DNA of 64,000 bases, taken from the NCBI GenBank assembly GCA_002344355.1, contig DDTN01000019.1, positions 183,736 through 247,735 of the forward strand. Reading direction: 5' to 3'. The notes below the pieces were generated by a model. That model searched no databases and was not told where the DNA came from. It worked only from the letters and a program-made list of their open reading frames with translations. Positions 8,526-16,826 of the stretch are shown here, in pieces; the stretch's first letter is position 1, and each line of letters begins with the position of its first letter. The position numbers and the translations under genes were made by a program. This DNA comes from Proteobacteria bacterium UBA2363. Lineage in GTDB: Bacteria > Pseudomonadota > Gammaproteobacteria > Xanthomonadales > UBA2363.

Positions 8526-10088
8526 TCAGGCGCAGGGGCGGGCGTCGTCGGCACCGGCCTCGCGATCGAGCACCTCCACCGCCTGCCGGTACAGCGCCAT
8601 GGCCCGCGCCGGCCGGTCGGCGATGCACACCAGGCCGAGCTTGCCGAACTCCGACATCGCGCCGATCAGGTTGAAGACCACGCCCTCCAGGCGGGTCTCG
8701 TCGAACTGCAGCCGGTTGCACACCAGGATGTCGATCAGGTCCTCGGGCACCAGGCGCCGGTAGCGCGGATGCACGAGGTTGTCGGTGGCGTAGTAGTGGC
8801 GAGGCTGGCCCAGGGGCGTCAGGAAGGTGGCGCTGGCGGCGTCGTAGACGCCGTTGGTGAGGAACTGCAGCATCTGGAACGGCAGGGTGGTGCCGCCCTT
8901 GCGCAGGTTGATCTCGATCGCCCGGTGGCGCCATCCGTCGCCGTCCGGAACCGACACGAAATCCACCGCGAACCGGCCGAGCACGCCTTCGTCGCGCAGG
9001 ACCGCCGCCACCGCCAGGGCGCGCTCCTGGATCGCCACGGCATAGGCCGGGTCGGCCGGGAAGGTGCTGCCCTGGAAGACCTGGCCGCTGCGCCCCGCCA
9101 GCACCTGGTCGTGGCTGGAGATCAGCTCCAGGCCGCCCAGCGGGTTGATCCGCACCTGGACCGACGGCGAGCGCTTGCCCTCGCCGTCCAGCCAGGCCTC
9201 GACGATGCCGCCGTGGCGGCGGAACAGCTCGCCGTAGCGTGCCAGCGGCAGGTCCTCGGCCTCCATGCGCAGGGCCGCCGGAAGGGCCTCGAGGACGCTC
9301 GCTGCCCGGGTCGGATCGACCACGTCCTTGCGGTCGAGTACCGCGTTGCCGTCGCCGGAAAAACCCTCGTTGAGCTTGAACACCACCCGCCGCAGGCCGG
9401 CATCGCGCGCGAACAGGCCGGCCGCCGCCTCGGCCGCGGCGTCGAGATCCGCCAGATCCTCCGCGCCCGCGGCCAGCTCGATGCCGGCCCGGCGGAAGGC
9501 CTCCCGGGAGCCCGACTTGCCGCCCCAGCGGCCATGCACGGGATCGCAGGCGTACATCGGGATGCCCAGGCGCACGGCCAGGCTGACCTCGTCGGCGGTC
9601 GCGTTGAACACCGACAGGTGGGCGCTGTCGGGGTCGCCAAGCTCCATGCGGATGCGCGCCAGCAGGCGCGGCCGCGCCAGCAGCTTGGCGGTCAGGCTGC
9701 CCGGCCCTGCGTCGTGGGCGCTGAGCAGCACCAGGCGACGCCGCGCATGGTCGGCGGGCACCCCGGACAGCAGGCTCAGGTAGTAGTCGACCACCACCGG
9801 CGCGATCGGAACGCTGGTGACGTAGACGACACGGGTGCGCGGCAGGCGCAGCAGCATCAGCATGCTGAGCAGGCGCTCCTCGTAGTGGCGGGCGCCGGCG
9901 ACCTTGGCCAGGACCTCGGCGTCCAGGCTCAGGCCCGGCACCACCACCACCGTGCGCGGCGCGCCGGGATCCCGGAACACCTCGCGGAACAGGCCCGGCA
10001 GGCGCGCCTGCAGCGCCAGGAAGGCGGCGCGCTCGGTCTCGCCGCCGGTGGCCGCTGCGGTCGGTGGCTGCGGATGATCCGGGTCCAT
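8526..10088 (-). CDS. PGM1-like ATP-grasp peptide ligase family protein
   Basis: A 520-aa protein. The sequence pattern matches the ATP-grasp group related to the pheganomycin peptide ligase PGM1. Landmarks are VVVVPGLSLD, ARHYEERLLSMLMLLRLPRT, VVYVTSVPI and DYYLSLLSGVP in the N-terminal half. They are followed by GRWGGKSGSREAFRRAG, VVFKLNEGFSGDGNAV (nucleotide grasp), EINLRKGGTTLPF (metal-binding Glu/Asn) and DNLVHPRYRRL. ATP-grasp enzymes form amide bonds through acyl-phosphate intermediates. The substrate here is unknown. There is no Shine-Dalgarno; a -10 TACCAT sits 6 bases before ATG. It is divergent from the N-formylglutamate amidohydrolase-family gene, which suggests linked function. 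Confidence 0.8.
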   Translation of the reverse strand: MDPDHPQPPTAAATGGETERAAFLALQARLPGLFREVFRDPGAPRTVVVVPGLSLDAEVLAKVAGARHYEERLLSMLMLLRLPRTRVVYVTSVPIAPVVVDYYLSLLSGVPADHARRRLVLLSAHDAGPGSLTAKLLARPRLLARIRMELGDPDSAHLSVFNATADEVSLAVRLGIPMYACDPVHGRWGGKSGSREAFRRAGIELAAGAEDLADLDAAAEAAAGLFARDAGLRRVVFKLNEGFSGDGNAVLDRKDVVDPTRAASVLEALPAALRMEAEDLPLARYGELFRRHGGIVEAWLDGEGKRSPSVQVRINPLGGLELISSHDQVLAGRSGQVFQGSTFPADPAYAVAIQERALAVAAVLRDEGVLGRFAVDFVSVPDGDGWRHRAIEINLRKGGTTLPFQMLQFLTNGVYDAASATFLTPLGQPRHYYATDNLVHPRYRRLVPEDLIDILVCNRLQFDETRLEGVVFNLIGAMSEFGKLGLVCIADRPARAMALYRQAVEVLDREAGADDARPCA

Positions 10089-10094
10089 GCCGCC

Positions 10095-10100
10095 ATGGTA
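10095..10100 (-). promoter_or_regulatory. -10 element predicting a leaderless mRNA (PGM1-like gene)
   Basis: TACCAT lies on the minus strand, then exactly 6 bases, then the ATG at 10088. With usual -10 spacing, transcription would begin at or next to the A of ATG. No ribosome-binding site is present. Confidence 0.5.
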
Positions 10101-10156
10101 GGCGCTGGCGCGCTGAACCGCGCGCCACTGCCGCCGACCGCCCGGCGCGGCCGGGA

Positions 10157-10186
10157 TTGAGGTGGGCGGTCCGCCCCGGGCAGACT
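10157..10186 (+). promoter_or_regulatory. -35/-10 promoter predicting a leaderless mRNA (N-formylglutamate amidohydrolase-like gene)
   Basis: TTGAGG (10157-10162), an 18-base spacer, CAGACT (10181-10186), then 6 bases to the ATG at 10193. No ribosome-binding site is present. Confidence 0.5.
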
Positions 10187-10192
10187 GTCGGC

Positions 10193-10936
10193 ATGCGCTT
10201 CGAGCCCTACGTCGCCCCGATCCAGGCCATTGCCGGCCGCCGCGAGGACCTGCTGGTGCTGTGCTGCCACGCCAGCCACGCGATCCCCGACGCGCTGGGG
10301 GGACTCGGCCTGACCCCGGTCGACCGCCTGGAACACATCGCCTGGGATCCCGGTGCGCGCGAGGTCGCCCTGGCCCTGGCCGCGCGCCTGGACTGCCCTG
10401 CCCTGCTCGGCGGCGTCTCGCGCCTGGTGGTCGATCTCAACCGCTCGCCGACCTCGTCCGAGCTGATCCTGGCCGAGAGCGACAACCGCATGGTGCCCGG
10501 CAACCTGCGGGTCGGCGACGCCGAGCGCGCCGCGCGCATCGCCGACTGGCATGCGCCCTACCACGCCGCGATCGATCGCCATCTCGACGACCTGGCCGGG
10601 CGCGGCGTCGCCCCGACCCTCGTCGCGATCCACAGCTTCACGCCCGTCTGGTGCGGCATCGCCCGGCCATGGCACGCCGGCGTGCTCTGGAAGCACGAGC
10701 GGGAACCCGTGGCGGCCCTGATCGACGCCCTGGCCCGCCAGGGCCTGGCCGTGGGCGACAACGAACCCTACGACGGCCATGTCGCCATGGGCTATACCCT
10801 CGAGCAGCACGGCGAGCGGCGCGGATTGCGGCACGTCCTGCTTGAGCTGCGCAACGACCTGCTGGGCACGCGCGAGCAGACCGGCGCCTGGGCTGACCGC
10901 CTGGCGGCTGCCCTTCGCGATGCCGGCTGGGCCTGA
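10193..10936 (+). CDS. N-formylglutamate amidohydrolase family protein
   Basis: A 247-aa protein. Motifs fit the predicted N-formylglutamate amidohydrolase family (zinc-dependent amidase, relatives of HutG): LLVLCCHASHAIP near the N-terminus, EHIAWDPGAR, SRLVVDLNR, LVAIHSFTP and LLELRNDLL. The classical role is hydrolysis of N-formylglutamate, but family members also act on other small acyl-amino acids or peptides. The histidine-degradation gene hutI is 37 kb away and no other hut genes are near, so a hut role is not supported by context. The divergent neighbour is a peptide ligase. The start is set by a promoter giving a leaderless message. Confidence 0.83.
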   Translation: MRFEPYVAPIQAIAGRREDLLVLCCHASHAIPDALGGLGLTPVDRLEHIAWDPGAREVALALAARLDCPALLGGVSRLVVDLNRSPTSSELILAESDNRMVPGNLRVGDAERAARIADWHAPYHAAIDRHLDDLAGRGVAPTLVAIHSFTPVWCGIARPWHAGVLWKHEREPVAALIDALARQGLAVGDNEPYDGHVAMGYTLEQHGERRGLRHVLLELRNDLLGTREQTGAWADRLAAALRDAGWA

Positions 10937-11066
10937 GGCGGATTGCGGGGGCGCGCCCGGCGGCCGGCTCATCCCTCGCCCCGCCCTGTCGACCACCTGT
11001 CGGCAACCGCCACGCAACGTTCACACCAGTACTGTCATCTACCCCTGGTGCTCCAAGGAGGGCTTC

Positions 11067-12155
11067 GTGGATCGGTCCGGCGCACCGGCGCAATGCGCGC
11101 AAGCAGTCCCCCCGCCATCCCTGCCGGCGGTCTCGCGCCTGCTGCGCAGCGCGCTGATCGCTGCACTGCTGGCCGCCGTCGCGCTTGCCTTCGCATGGGT
11201 GCGCGGTGGACTCGGCAGGGCCGAGGACAGCCGCCCCGGTGACATCGTCGACACCCAGCAGGGCGGCGCCGAGCCGCGCCATGCCGGGGTCCGACGGGCC
11301 CACGCCCGCGGCCTGTGCGTGAGCGGCCGGTTCCTGGCCTCCGGCGAGGCGGCGGCGCTGTCCAGCGCCCGGGTGTTCGCGCCCGGCCAGTCGCCCCTGA
11401 TCGGCCGCCTGTCGGTCGGCGGCGGCGACCCGGCCGGGCCGGAGGCGACCGCCGGCGTGCGCAGCCTCGCCCTGGCGATCGCCCAGGCCGACGGCCAGCA
11501 GTGGCGGATGGCGATGAACACGCCGCCGGTGCTGCCGGTGGCGACGCCGCAGGCCTTCCACGCCCAGCTCCGGGCGATGGCGCCCGACCCGGCGACCGGG
11601 CGCCCGGACCCGCAGCGCCTGGCCGGGTTCTTCGCGGCGCATCCGGAAAGCGCGGCGTTCCGCGCCTGGCAGGCGCAGTACCGGGCCAGCGACAGCTGGG
11701 CCACCACCCGGTACCACGCGGCCAACGCCTTCGTGCTGGTCGATGCCGAGGGCCGCCGGCAGCCGGTGCGCTGGCTGCTGGAGCCCGAACAGGCCGGCGC
11801 GCCCCTGCCCGAAGGCCCGCATGCCGCGGACGCGCTGAGCCGGGAGTTCCTCGAGCGTCTCGCGCGCGGCCCGGTGCGCTGGACCCTGCGCCTGCAGCTG
11901 GCCGAGCCGGGCGATGCCGTGGACGATCCGAGCCGGCCCTGGCCGCCGTCCCGCCGGCAGGTCGACGCCGGCGTCGTGGAGCTGGCCGCCGCCCACCCCG
12001 GCGGCGGCGCCTGCGACGGCCTGAGCTTCGATCCCCTGGTGCTGCCGCGCGGTATCCGGCCCTCGGCCGACCCGATCCTGCATGCCCGGCGCGCCGCCTA
12101 TGCCGAGAGCCTGCGGCGACGGGCTGCCGAGGTGCGCGCGGGAGCCGGCCGATGA
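11067..12155 (+). CDS. Catalase-family heme peroxidase (SrpA-like)
   Basis: A 362-aa protein with a GTG start at 11067 supported by AAGGAGG (11055-11061). An N-terminal hydrophobic anchor (LIAALLAAVALAFAWV) precedes a short catalase-like domain. The distal histidine region reads RRAHARGLCVSGRF. The proximal tyrosine region near the C-terminus reads HARRAAYAESLRRR. The length is well below that of true catalases, as for the SrpA-type group. These are thought to be membrane-anchored, periplasm-facing peroxidases. The gene overlaps cytochrome b561 by 4 bases, a common pairing in which the cytochrome probably feeds electrons to the peroxidase. Confidence 0.82.
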   Translation: MDRSGAPAQCAQAVPPPSLPAVSRLLRSALIAALLAAVALAFAWVRGGLGRAEDSRPGDIVDTQQGGAEPRHAGVRRAHARGLCVSGRFLASGEAAALSSARVFAPGQSPLIGRLSVGGGDPAGPEATAGVRSLALAIAQADGQQWRMAMNTPPVLPVATPQAFHAQLRAMAPDPATGRPDPQRLAGFFAAHPESAAFRAWQAQYRASDSWATTRYHAANAFVLVDAEGRRQPVRWLLEPEQAGAPLPEGPHAADALSREFLERLARGPVRWTLRLQLAEPGDAVDDPSRPWPPSRRQVDAGVVELAAAHPGGGACDGLSFDPLVLPRGIRPSADPILHARRAAYAESLRRRAAEVRAGAGR

Positions 12156-12799
12156 GCGGCCGCTACCCGGCGAGCGCGCGCCTGCTGCACTGGGCGATGG
12201 CCGCGCTGCTGCTGTCGATGCTGTTCCTGGGCGCCGCCATGGTCGACCGCTGGCAGCCGTGGGCGACCAGCGCCATCCAGCTGCACAAGGCGTTCGGCCT
12301 GCTCGCCCTTGCGCTGGCCGTACTTCGCCTGGTCAACCGGCTGCGCTTCCGCGCCCCGCCGCTGCCCGCGGGGATGCCGGCAGCGCAGCGTGCCATCGCG
12401 CATGCCAGCCACGTCCTGCTGTACGCGCTGATGCTGGCGCTGCCGCTGACCGGCTGGGCCATGCAGGGTGCCGCGGGACTGCCGGTGCAGGTCGCCGGCT
12501 GGGTGCTGCCCGCCCTGGTCGAGCCCGACCTCGCCCGCTACGGGCTGCTGCGCGAGCTGCATGCCTGGCTGGCCTACGGGCTGCTCGGCCTGGTCCTGCT
12601 GCACGCCGGCGCCGCCCTGCACCACGGCTGGGTGCGGCGCGACGGACTGTTGGCACGCATGGGGTTCGCAAGCGAGGGCGCGGAGGACCCGGCGGCGATG
12701 CCGGAGCCGCCGGCCCTCCCTGGCGCCATCACGGCCGGCGATTCGCCGGGAGCGGCACCCGCCGCCGCCGAAGCGGTTGGCGAGCAGCGCCAGGGCTGA
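12152..12799 (+). CDS. Cytochrome b561 family membrane protein
   Basis: A 215-aa protein with four predicted membrane helices within residues 1-165 and a Pro/Ala-rich tail of about 45 residues. Heme-ligand-type histidines appear in the helices or at their ends (ARLLHWAM, AIQLHKAFGLL, ASHVLLYALML, LREHAW-like LRELHAW, LHAGAALHH). This is the bacterial cytochrome b561 (YodB/CybB) pattern, which carries electrons from quinol or superoxide. Its ATG overlaps the stop of the SrpA-like gene (ATGA), so the two form one transcriptional unit. Confidence 0.87.
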   Translation: MSGRYPASARLLHWAMAALLLSMLFLGAAMVDRWQPWATSAIQLHKAFGLLALALAVLRLVNRLRFRAPPLPAGMPAAQRAIAHASHVLLYALMLALPLTGWAMQGAAGLPVQVAGWVLPALVEPDLARYGLLRELHAWLAYGLLGLVLLHAGAALHHGWVRRDGLLARMGFASEGAEDPAAMPEPPALPGAITAGDSPGAAPAAAEAVGEQRQG

Positions 12800-12849
12800 G
12801 CGAACGGGAATGCGCGCCGACCCGGAGGTGCGGCGGTCGCCGGTCCCCG

Positions 12850-13716
12850 CTACCGCCCCGGGTCGGCGGGTCGGCCCGGATCGTCCGGGCCCGCCGTCGG
12901 CGCCAGCGCAAGCAGTCGCTCCACCACTTTGCCGACCGCCACCATCCCGAAGGTGGCGGTCACGTGCATGGCGGCGCCCAGGCTGGCGTCGCAATCCAGC
13001 CGGCCGGCGCCGCCGGGTGCAGGGCGGGTGCCGCAGACGCTGCCGTCGGGCTGCGGGTAGCGCACGTTCTCCAGCGAGTAGACGGCCGGGACGCCGAAGC
13101 TGCGCCGGGGGTTGCGCGGGAAGTTGAAGTCCTGGCGCAGCTTCTTGCGGACCAGGGCGAGCAGGGCGTCGTGCTCGGTACCGGACAGGTCGCGCACCCG
13201 CACCAGCGAGGCGTCGGCGCGACCGCCCGCGGAACCGCAGGTGACCAGCGGTACCCGGTTGCGCCGGCACCAGGCGATGGTCTCGACCTTGACCCGGAAG
13301 GCGTCGCAGCAGTCCAGCACCAGGTCGTGGCCGGCGCCGAGCAGCTCGGCGAGGGTCGGTGGCGTCAGGAAGCGTTCCAGGGCCTGCACGCGCAGGTCCG
13401 GGTTGATGGCCCGGGCGCGCTCGGCGAGCACCTCGACCTTGGCGCGGCCGTAGGCGCCCATCAGTGCCGGCAACTGGCGGTTGGTGTTGCTCAGGCAGAC
13501 GTCGTCGCCGTCGATCAGCACCAGGCGACCGACGCCGGAACGGGCCAGTGCCTCGACGGCCCAGGAGCCGACGCCGCCGGTGCCGACCACGCACACCTGG
13601 CGGCTGGCCAGGCGCGCCACCGCGCCGCTGCCGTACAGGCGGTCGATCCCCCCGAACCGCACCGAACGCAGCTGTTCGGGCGTTTCCTCGTGGGAGATCG
13701 CAGGCTCTCCGGACAT
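12850..13716 (-). CDS. tcdA: tRNA threonylcarbamoyladenosine dehydratase (TcdA/CsdL)
   Basis: A 288-aa protein of the E1/ThiF/MoeB fold. An N-terminal Rossmann nucleotide site CVVGTGGVGSWAVEAL is followed by LIDGDDVCLSNTNRQ. Next come LDCCDAFRVKV and the CsdL-specific region KLRQDFNFPRNPRRSFGV. TcdA cyclises t6A37 of tRNA to ct6A in an ATP-dependent reaction. It is the last gene of the long minus-strand run and starts 5 bases after the tRNA-binding protein gene, so two tRNA-related genes sit together. It ends convergently with cytochrome b561. Confidence 0.92.
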   Translation of the reverse strand: MSGEPAISHEETPEQLRSVRFGGIDRLYGSGAVARLASRQVCVVGTGGVGSWAVEALARSGVGRLVLIDGDDVCLSNTNRQLPALMGAYGRAKVEVLAERARAINPDLRVQALERFLTPPTLAELLGAGHDLVLDCCDAFRVKVETIAWCRRNRVPLVTCGSAGGRADASLVRVRDLSGTEHDALLALVRKKLRQDFNFPRNPRRSFGVPAVYSLENVRYPQPDGSVCGTRPAPGGAGRLDCDASLGAAMHVTATFGMVAVGKVVERLLALAPTAGPDDPGRPADPGR

Positions 13717-13721
13717 CGCGC

Positions 13722-14072
13722 TCAGGCCAGCCGCGTGCCGTTCGGCACCGGCCGCTCGAGGGCGGTGAGCACCACGCCCTCCGCGGTCGGGAAGCCGGTC
13801 AGCAGGAAGGTCGAGCGCACCGGCCCCACCTGCTTCGGGGGAAAGTTCAGCACGCCCACGACCTGCCGGCCGACCAGGTCCTCGGGCCGGTACAGGGCGG
13901 CCACCTGGGCGCTGGTCTTGCGCTCGCCGTAGGGACCGAAATCGACCCAGACCTTGAGCGCCGGCTTGCGCGCCTCGGGGAACGGCTCGGCGCGGGTCAC
14001 GGTGCCGGCGACCATCAGGACACGCTCGAAATCGCTCCAGGCGATCTCCGGCTGCTGCTCAGCCGCTGCCAT
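13722..14072 (-). CDS. tRNA-binding (EMAP/CsaA-like) domain protein
   Basis: A 116-aa protein that is essentially one tRNA-binding OB-fold domain: FERVLMVAGTVTRAEPFPEA, KPALKVWVDFG, RQVVGVLNFPPKQVGPV and GVVLTALERPVPNGTRL. These match the CsaA/YgjH group. The ATG at 14072 lies inside the 3' end of galU (14-base overlap). It probably binds tRNA or acts as a small chaperone; the exact role is not settled for the family. Confidence 0.85.
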   Translation of the reverse strand: MAAAEQQPEIAWSDFERVLMVAGTVTRAEPFPEARKPALKVWVDFGPYGERKTSAQVAALYRPEDLVGRQVVGVLNFPPKQVGPVRSTFLLTGFPTAEGVVLTALERPVPNGTRLA

Positions 14073-14955
14073 CGAGCACCTCGCGCAGGTGCGCCAGGGT
14101 CGGTGCGCGCAGCTCGGCATCGTCGAGCGCGTAGCGCAGGGTCGCCTGGACCAGGCCCAGCTTGTTTCCGCAGTCGTAGCGGGTGCCGGCGAAGCGGTAG
14201 GCCCAGACCGGGTCGCCGGCCTCGATCAGCGCCTCGATGGCGTCGGTGAGCTGGATCTCGTTGCCGGCGCCCGGCGGCGTCGCCGCAAGGGCCCCGAAGA
14301 TCCCGCCCGACAGCACGTAGCGGCCGACCACGCCGAGCGTCGAGGGCGCCCGCTCCGGCGCCGGCTTCTCGACGATCGCAGCCATCCGCAGGGCATCGCC
14401 ATGCGCCTGCCCGGCATCGGCCAGGGACACGATGCCGTAGCTGCCGGTCTTCTCGCGCGGCACGTCCTCGACCGCCACCACGCTGCCGCGCTCGCGCTCG
14501 GCGACCTCGACCATCTGCGCCAGGGCGCCCTTGCCGCGGTTCCAGATCAGGTCGTCGGGCAGCAGCACCGCGAACGGCTCGTCGCCGACCACCGGGCGCG
14601 CGCAAAGGACCGCATGACCCAGGCCGCGCGCCTCGCTCTGGGTGACGAACACGCAGCGGACGCCGTCCGGCAGGGTGCTGCGCACGCGGTCAAGGAGGTC
14701 GGCCCGACCCTTCATCTCGAGCCGGTGCTCGAGCTCGTAGGCGGTGTCGAAGTAGTCGGCGATCGCGTGCTTGTAGCGGTTGACCACGAACACCAGGGTC
14801 CGGCAGCCGGCCTCCACCGCCTCGTTGGCCGCGTACTGGATCAGCGGCATGTCGACCACCGGCAGCATCTCCTTGGGCACGACCTTGGAGGCCGGCAGGA
14901 AGCGGGTGCCCAGGCCGGCCACGGGGAACACGGCGGTGCGGACCTTGTACGTCAT
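14059..14955 (-). CDS. galU: UTP--glucose-1-phosphate uridylyltransferase GalU
   Basis: A 298-aa protein with the GalU signature near the N-terminus (FPVAGLGTRFLPASKVVPKE). Downstream are LIQYAANEAVEAG, RGLGHAVLCARP, AVLLPDDLI, IVEKP and NEIQLTDAI. It makes UDP-glucose from UTP and glucose-1-phosphate for LPS, capsule and trehalose synthesis. It overlaps the preceding WbpM-like gene by 4 bases, placing it in a surface polysaccharide operon. Confidence 0.95.
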   Translation of the reverse strand: MTYKVRTAVFPVAGLGTRFLPASKVVPKEMLPVVDMPLIQYAANEAVEAGCRTLVFVVNRYKHAIADYFDTAYELEHRLEMKGRADLLDRVRSTLPDGVRCVFVTQSEARGLGHAVLCARPVVGDEPFAVLLPDDLIWNRGKGALAQMVEVAERERGSVVAVEDVPREKTGSYGIVSLADAGQAHGDALRMAAIVEKPAPERAPSTLGVVGRYVLSGGIFGALAATPPGAGNEIQLTDAIEALIEAGDPVWAYRFAGTRYDCGNKLGLVQATLRYALDDAELRAPTLAHLREVLDGSG

Positions 14956-16826
14956 GCGATCTGCCTGTCTTGATGGGATTCGTCGCGCACGAACTCCGGG
15001 ACCAGCTCGTGGATCAGGCGCGACAGCCGCAGGGTGTCGTGATCGTGCACCGCCGCCGCGATCAGGTCCAGCCGCTGCACCAGCACCGCCCAGTCGGCGG
15101 CGCGCGAGCGCGCCTGCATGATCTTCGGGTGCGCGGTCTCGATGTAGCGCTCCTGCGGGTGGAACAGTTCCTCCGACAGCTTCTCGCCGGGGCGCAGGCC
15201 GGTGTAGGCGATCTGGATGTCGACGCCGGGCGTCTTGCCGGCCAGCCGGATCATCTGCTCGGCCAGGTAGCCGATCCGCACCGGCTCGCCCATGTCCAGG
15301 GCGAAGATCTCGCCGCCGCGGCCCAGCACGCTGGCCTGCAGGATCAGCTGGCAGGCCTCGGGGATGGTCATGAACCAGCGCTCGACCTCCGGATGGGTGA
15401 CCGTGACCGGGCCGCCGCGGGCGATCTGCTCGCGGAACAACGGCACCACCGAGCCGGCCGAACCCAGCACGTTGCCGAACCGGACCGTGGTGACGCGCAT
15501 GCCGGTGCGGCCGGCCAGGGCCTGGCAGTACAGCTCGGCGATGCGCTTGCTGGCGCCCATCACGTTGCCGGGGTTGACCGCCTTGTCGGTGCTGATCAGC
15601 ACGAAGCCCTCGACGCCGCCGGCCGCCGCGGCCTCGGCCATCGCCCGCGTTCCCAGCACGTTGTTGCGCAGGGCCTCGCGCAGCTGCTGCTCGAGCAGGT
15701 GCACGTGCTTGTAGGCGGCGGCATGGAACACCTGCTGCGGCCGGAAGCGTTCGACCACGTGGCGGGCGGTGCCCGGATCCGAGCAGTCGCCGAGCACGGC
15801 GTCGATCTGGAGGTCCGGCCATGCGCCGCGCAGCTCCTGCTCGATCCGGTAGAGGTTGTACTCGCCCTGCTCGAGGACGATCAGGCGGCCGACGCCCAGG
15901 CGTGCGAGCTGCCGGCACAGCTCGGAGCCGATCGAACCGCCGCCGCCGGTGACCAGCACGCTGCGCCCGGCCAGGCCGGCGCCGATCGCCTGCCAGTCCA
16001 GCTCGATCTCCTCGCGGCCGAGCAGGTCCTCGATCGCCACCTCCTTGAGCTGGCCGGCCTGTGCGCGACCGGCGATCACGTCCTTCAGGCGCGGTACCGT
16101 GCGGAACGGCACGCCGGCGTCCTCGCACAGTTCGACGATGCGCTTCATCTGGGCGGTGCTGGCGGTGGGGATGGCGATCACCAGCAGGTCGGCGGCGACC
16201 TCGCGCGCGATCCGGCCGATCTGGTCCAGCCCGCCCAGCACCGGCAGGCCGCGGATACGGGCGCCGCGCAGCGCCGGGTTGTCGTCGAGCAGCCCGACCG
16301 GACGCCAGGCCCGATCGTTCTGGAGCTCGCGCAGCAGGGCCTCGCCGGCGCGCCCGGCGCCCAGCACCAGCACCCGGGTCGAACCGGCGCGCCGCATCAG
16401 GTCGAGCCGGCTGTCCTTCCAGTACCGGTAGGCCAGGCGCGGCGCGGCCAGCGCCAGCGCGGCGACGAACGGATAGGCCAGCAGCACGCTGCGCGGAACG
16501 CCCTCCAGCCGGTACACCACGAACAGCACGAGGGTGACCGCCAGCGCGCCGACCACGGTCGCGCGCAGGATGTTGGACAGGTCGGGCAGGCTGGCGAACC
16601 GCCACAGGCCCCGGTACAGGCCGGTCCACCACAGCACCAGGCCCTGCGCCAGCACCACCCAGGGCAGCTCGCGCGACAGCAGTGCCGGCGGCATGTAGCC
16701 GACATCGGACATCCAGTAGCGCAGCCACTGGGCCAGGTACCAGGCCAGGCAGACCATCAGCAGGTCGTGCACGACCACCGCCAGGCGCGGGTGCAGGCGG
16801 GCCATCAGGCTACGCAACCGGGCCAT
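14952..16826 (-). CDS. Membrane nucleoside-diphosphate-sugar dehydratase/epimerase (WbpM/CapD/FlaA1 family)
   Basis: A 624-aa protein. About four membrane helices lie in residues 1-125. A CoA-binding/Rossmann-like domain follows (VLVLGAGRAGEALLREL, about 150-270), then a full SDR domain (SVLVTGGGGSIGSELCRQL). In the active site, LISTDKAVNPGNVMGASKR shows Met at the usual Tyr position of YxxxK. This is the S-M-K triad of WbpM-type UDP-GlcNAc 4,6-dehydratases. The product is likely a 4-keto-6-deoxy sugar nucleotide for O-antigen or capsule. The start overlaps the WecA-like gene by 17 bases. Confidence 0.9.
   Translation of the reverse strand: MARLRSLMARLHPRLAVVVHDLLMVCLAWYLAQWLRYWMSDVGYMPPALLSRELPWVVLAQGLVLWWTGLYRGLWRFASLPDLSNILRATVVGALAVTLVLFVVYRLEGVPRSVLLAYPFVAALALAAPRLAYRYWKDSRLDLMRRAGSTRVLVLGAGRAGEALLRELQNDRAWRPVGLLDDNPALRGARIRGLPVLGGLDQIGRIAREVAADLLVIAIPTASTAQMKRIVELCEDAGVPFRTVPRLKDVIAGRAQAGQLKEVAIEDLLGREEIELDWQAIGAGLAGRSVLVTGGGGSIGSELCRQLARLGVGRLIVLEQGEYNLYRIEQELRGAWPDLQIDAVLGDCSDPGTARHVVERFRPQQVFHAAAYKHVHLLEQQLREALRNNVLGTRAMAEAAAAGGVEGFVLISTDKAVNPGNVMGASKRIAELYCQALAGRTGMRVTTVRFGNVLGSAGSVVPLFREQIARGGPVTVTHPEVERWFMTIPEACQLILQASVLGRGGEIFALDMGEPVRIGYLAEQMIRLAGKTPGVDIQIAYTGLRPGEKLSEELFHPQERYIETAHPKIMQARSRAADWAVLVQRLDLIAAAVHDHDTLRLSRLIHELVPEFVRDESHQDRQIA

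Noticed and set aside
10193..10936. Assignment of the N-formylglutamate amidohydrolase-like gene as hutG
   Set aside because: hutI is 37 kb away, no other hut genes are near, and the neighbour is a peptide ligase; family-level naming is safer.
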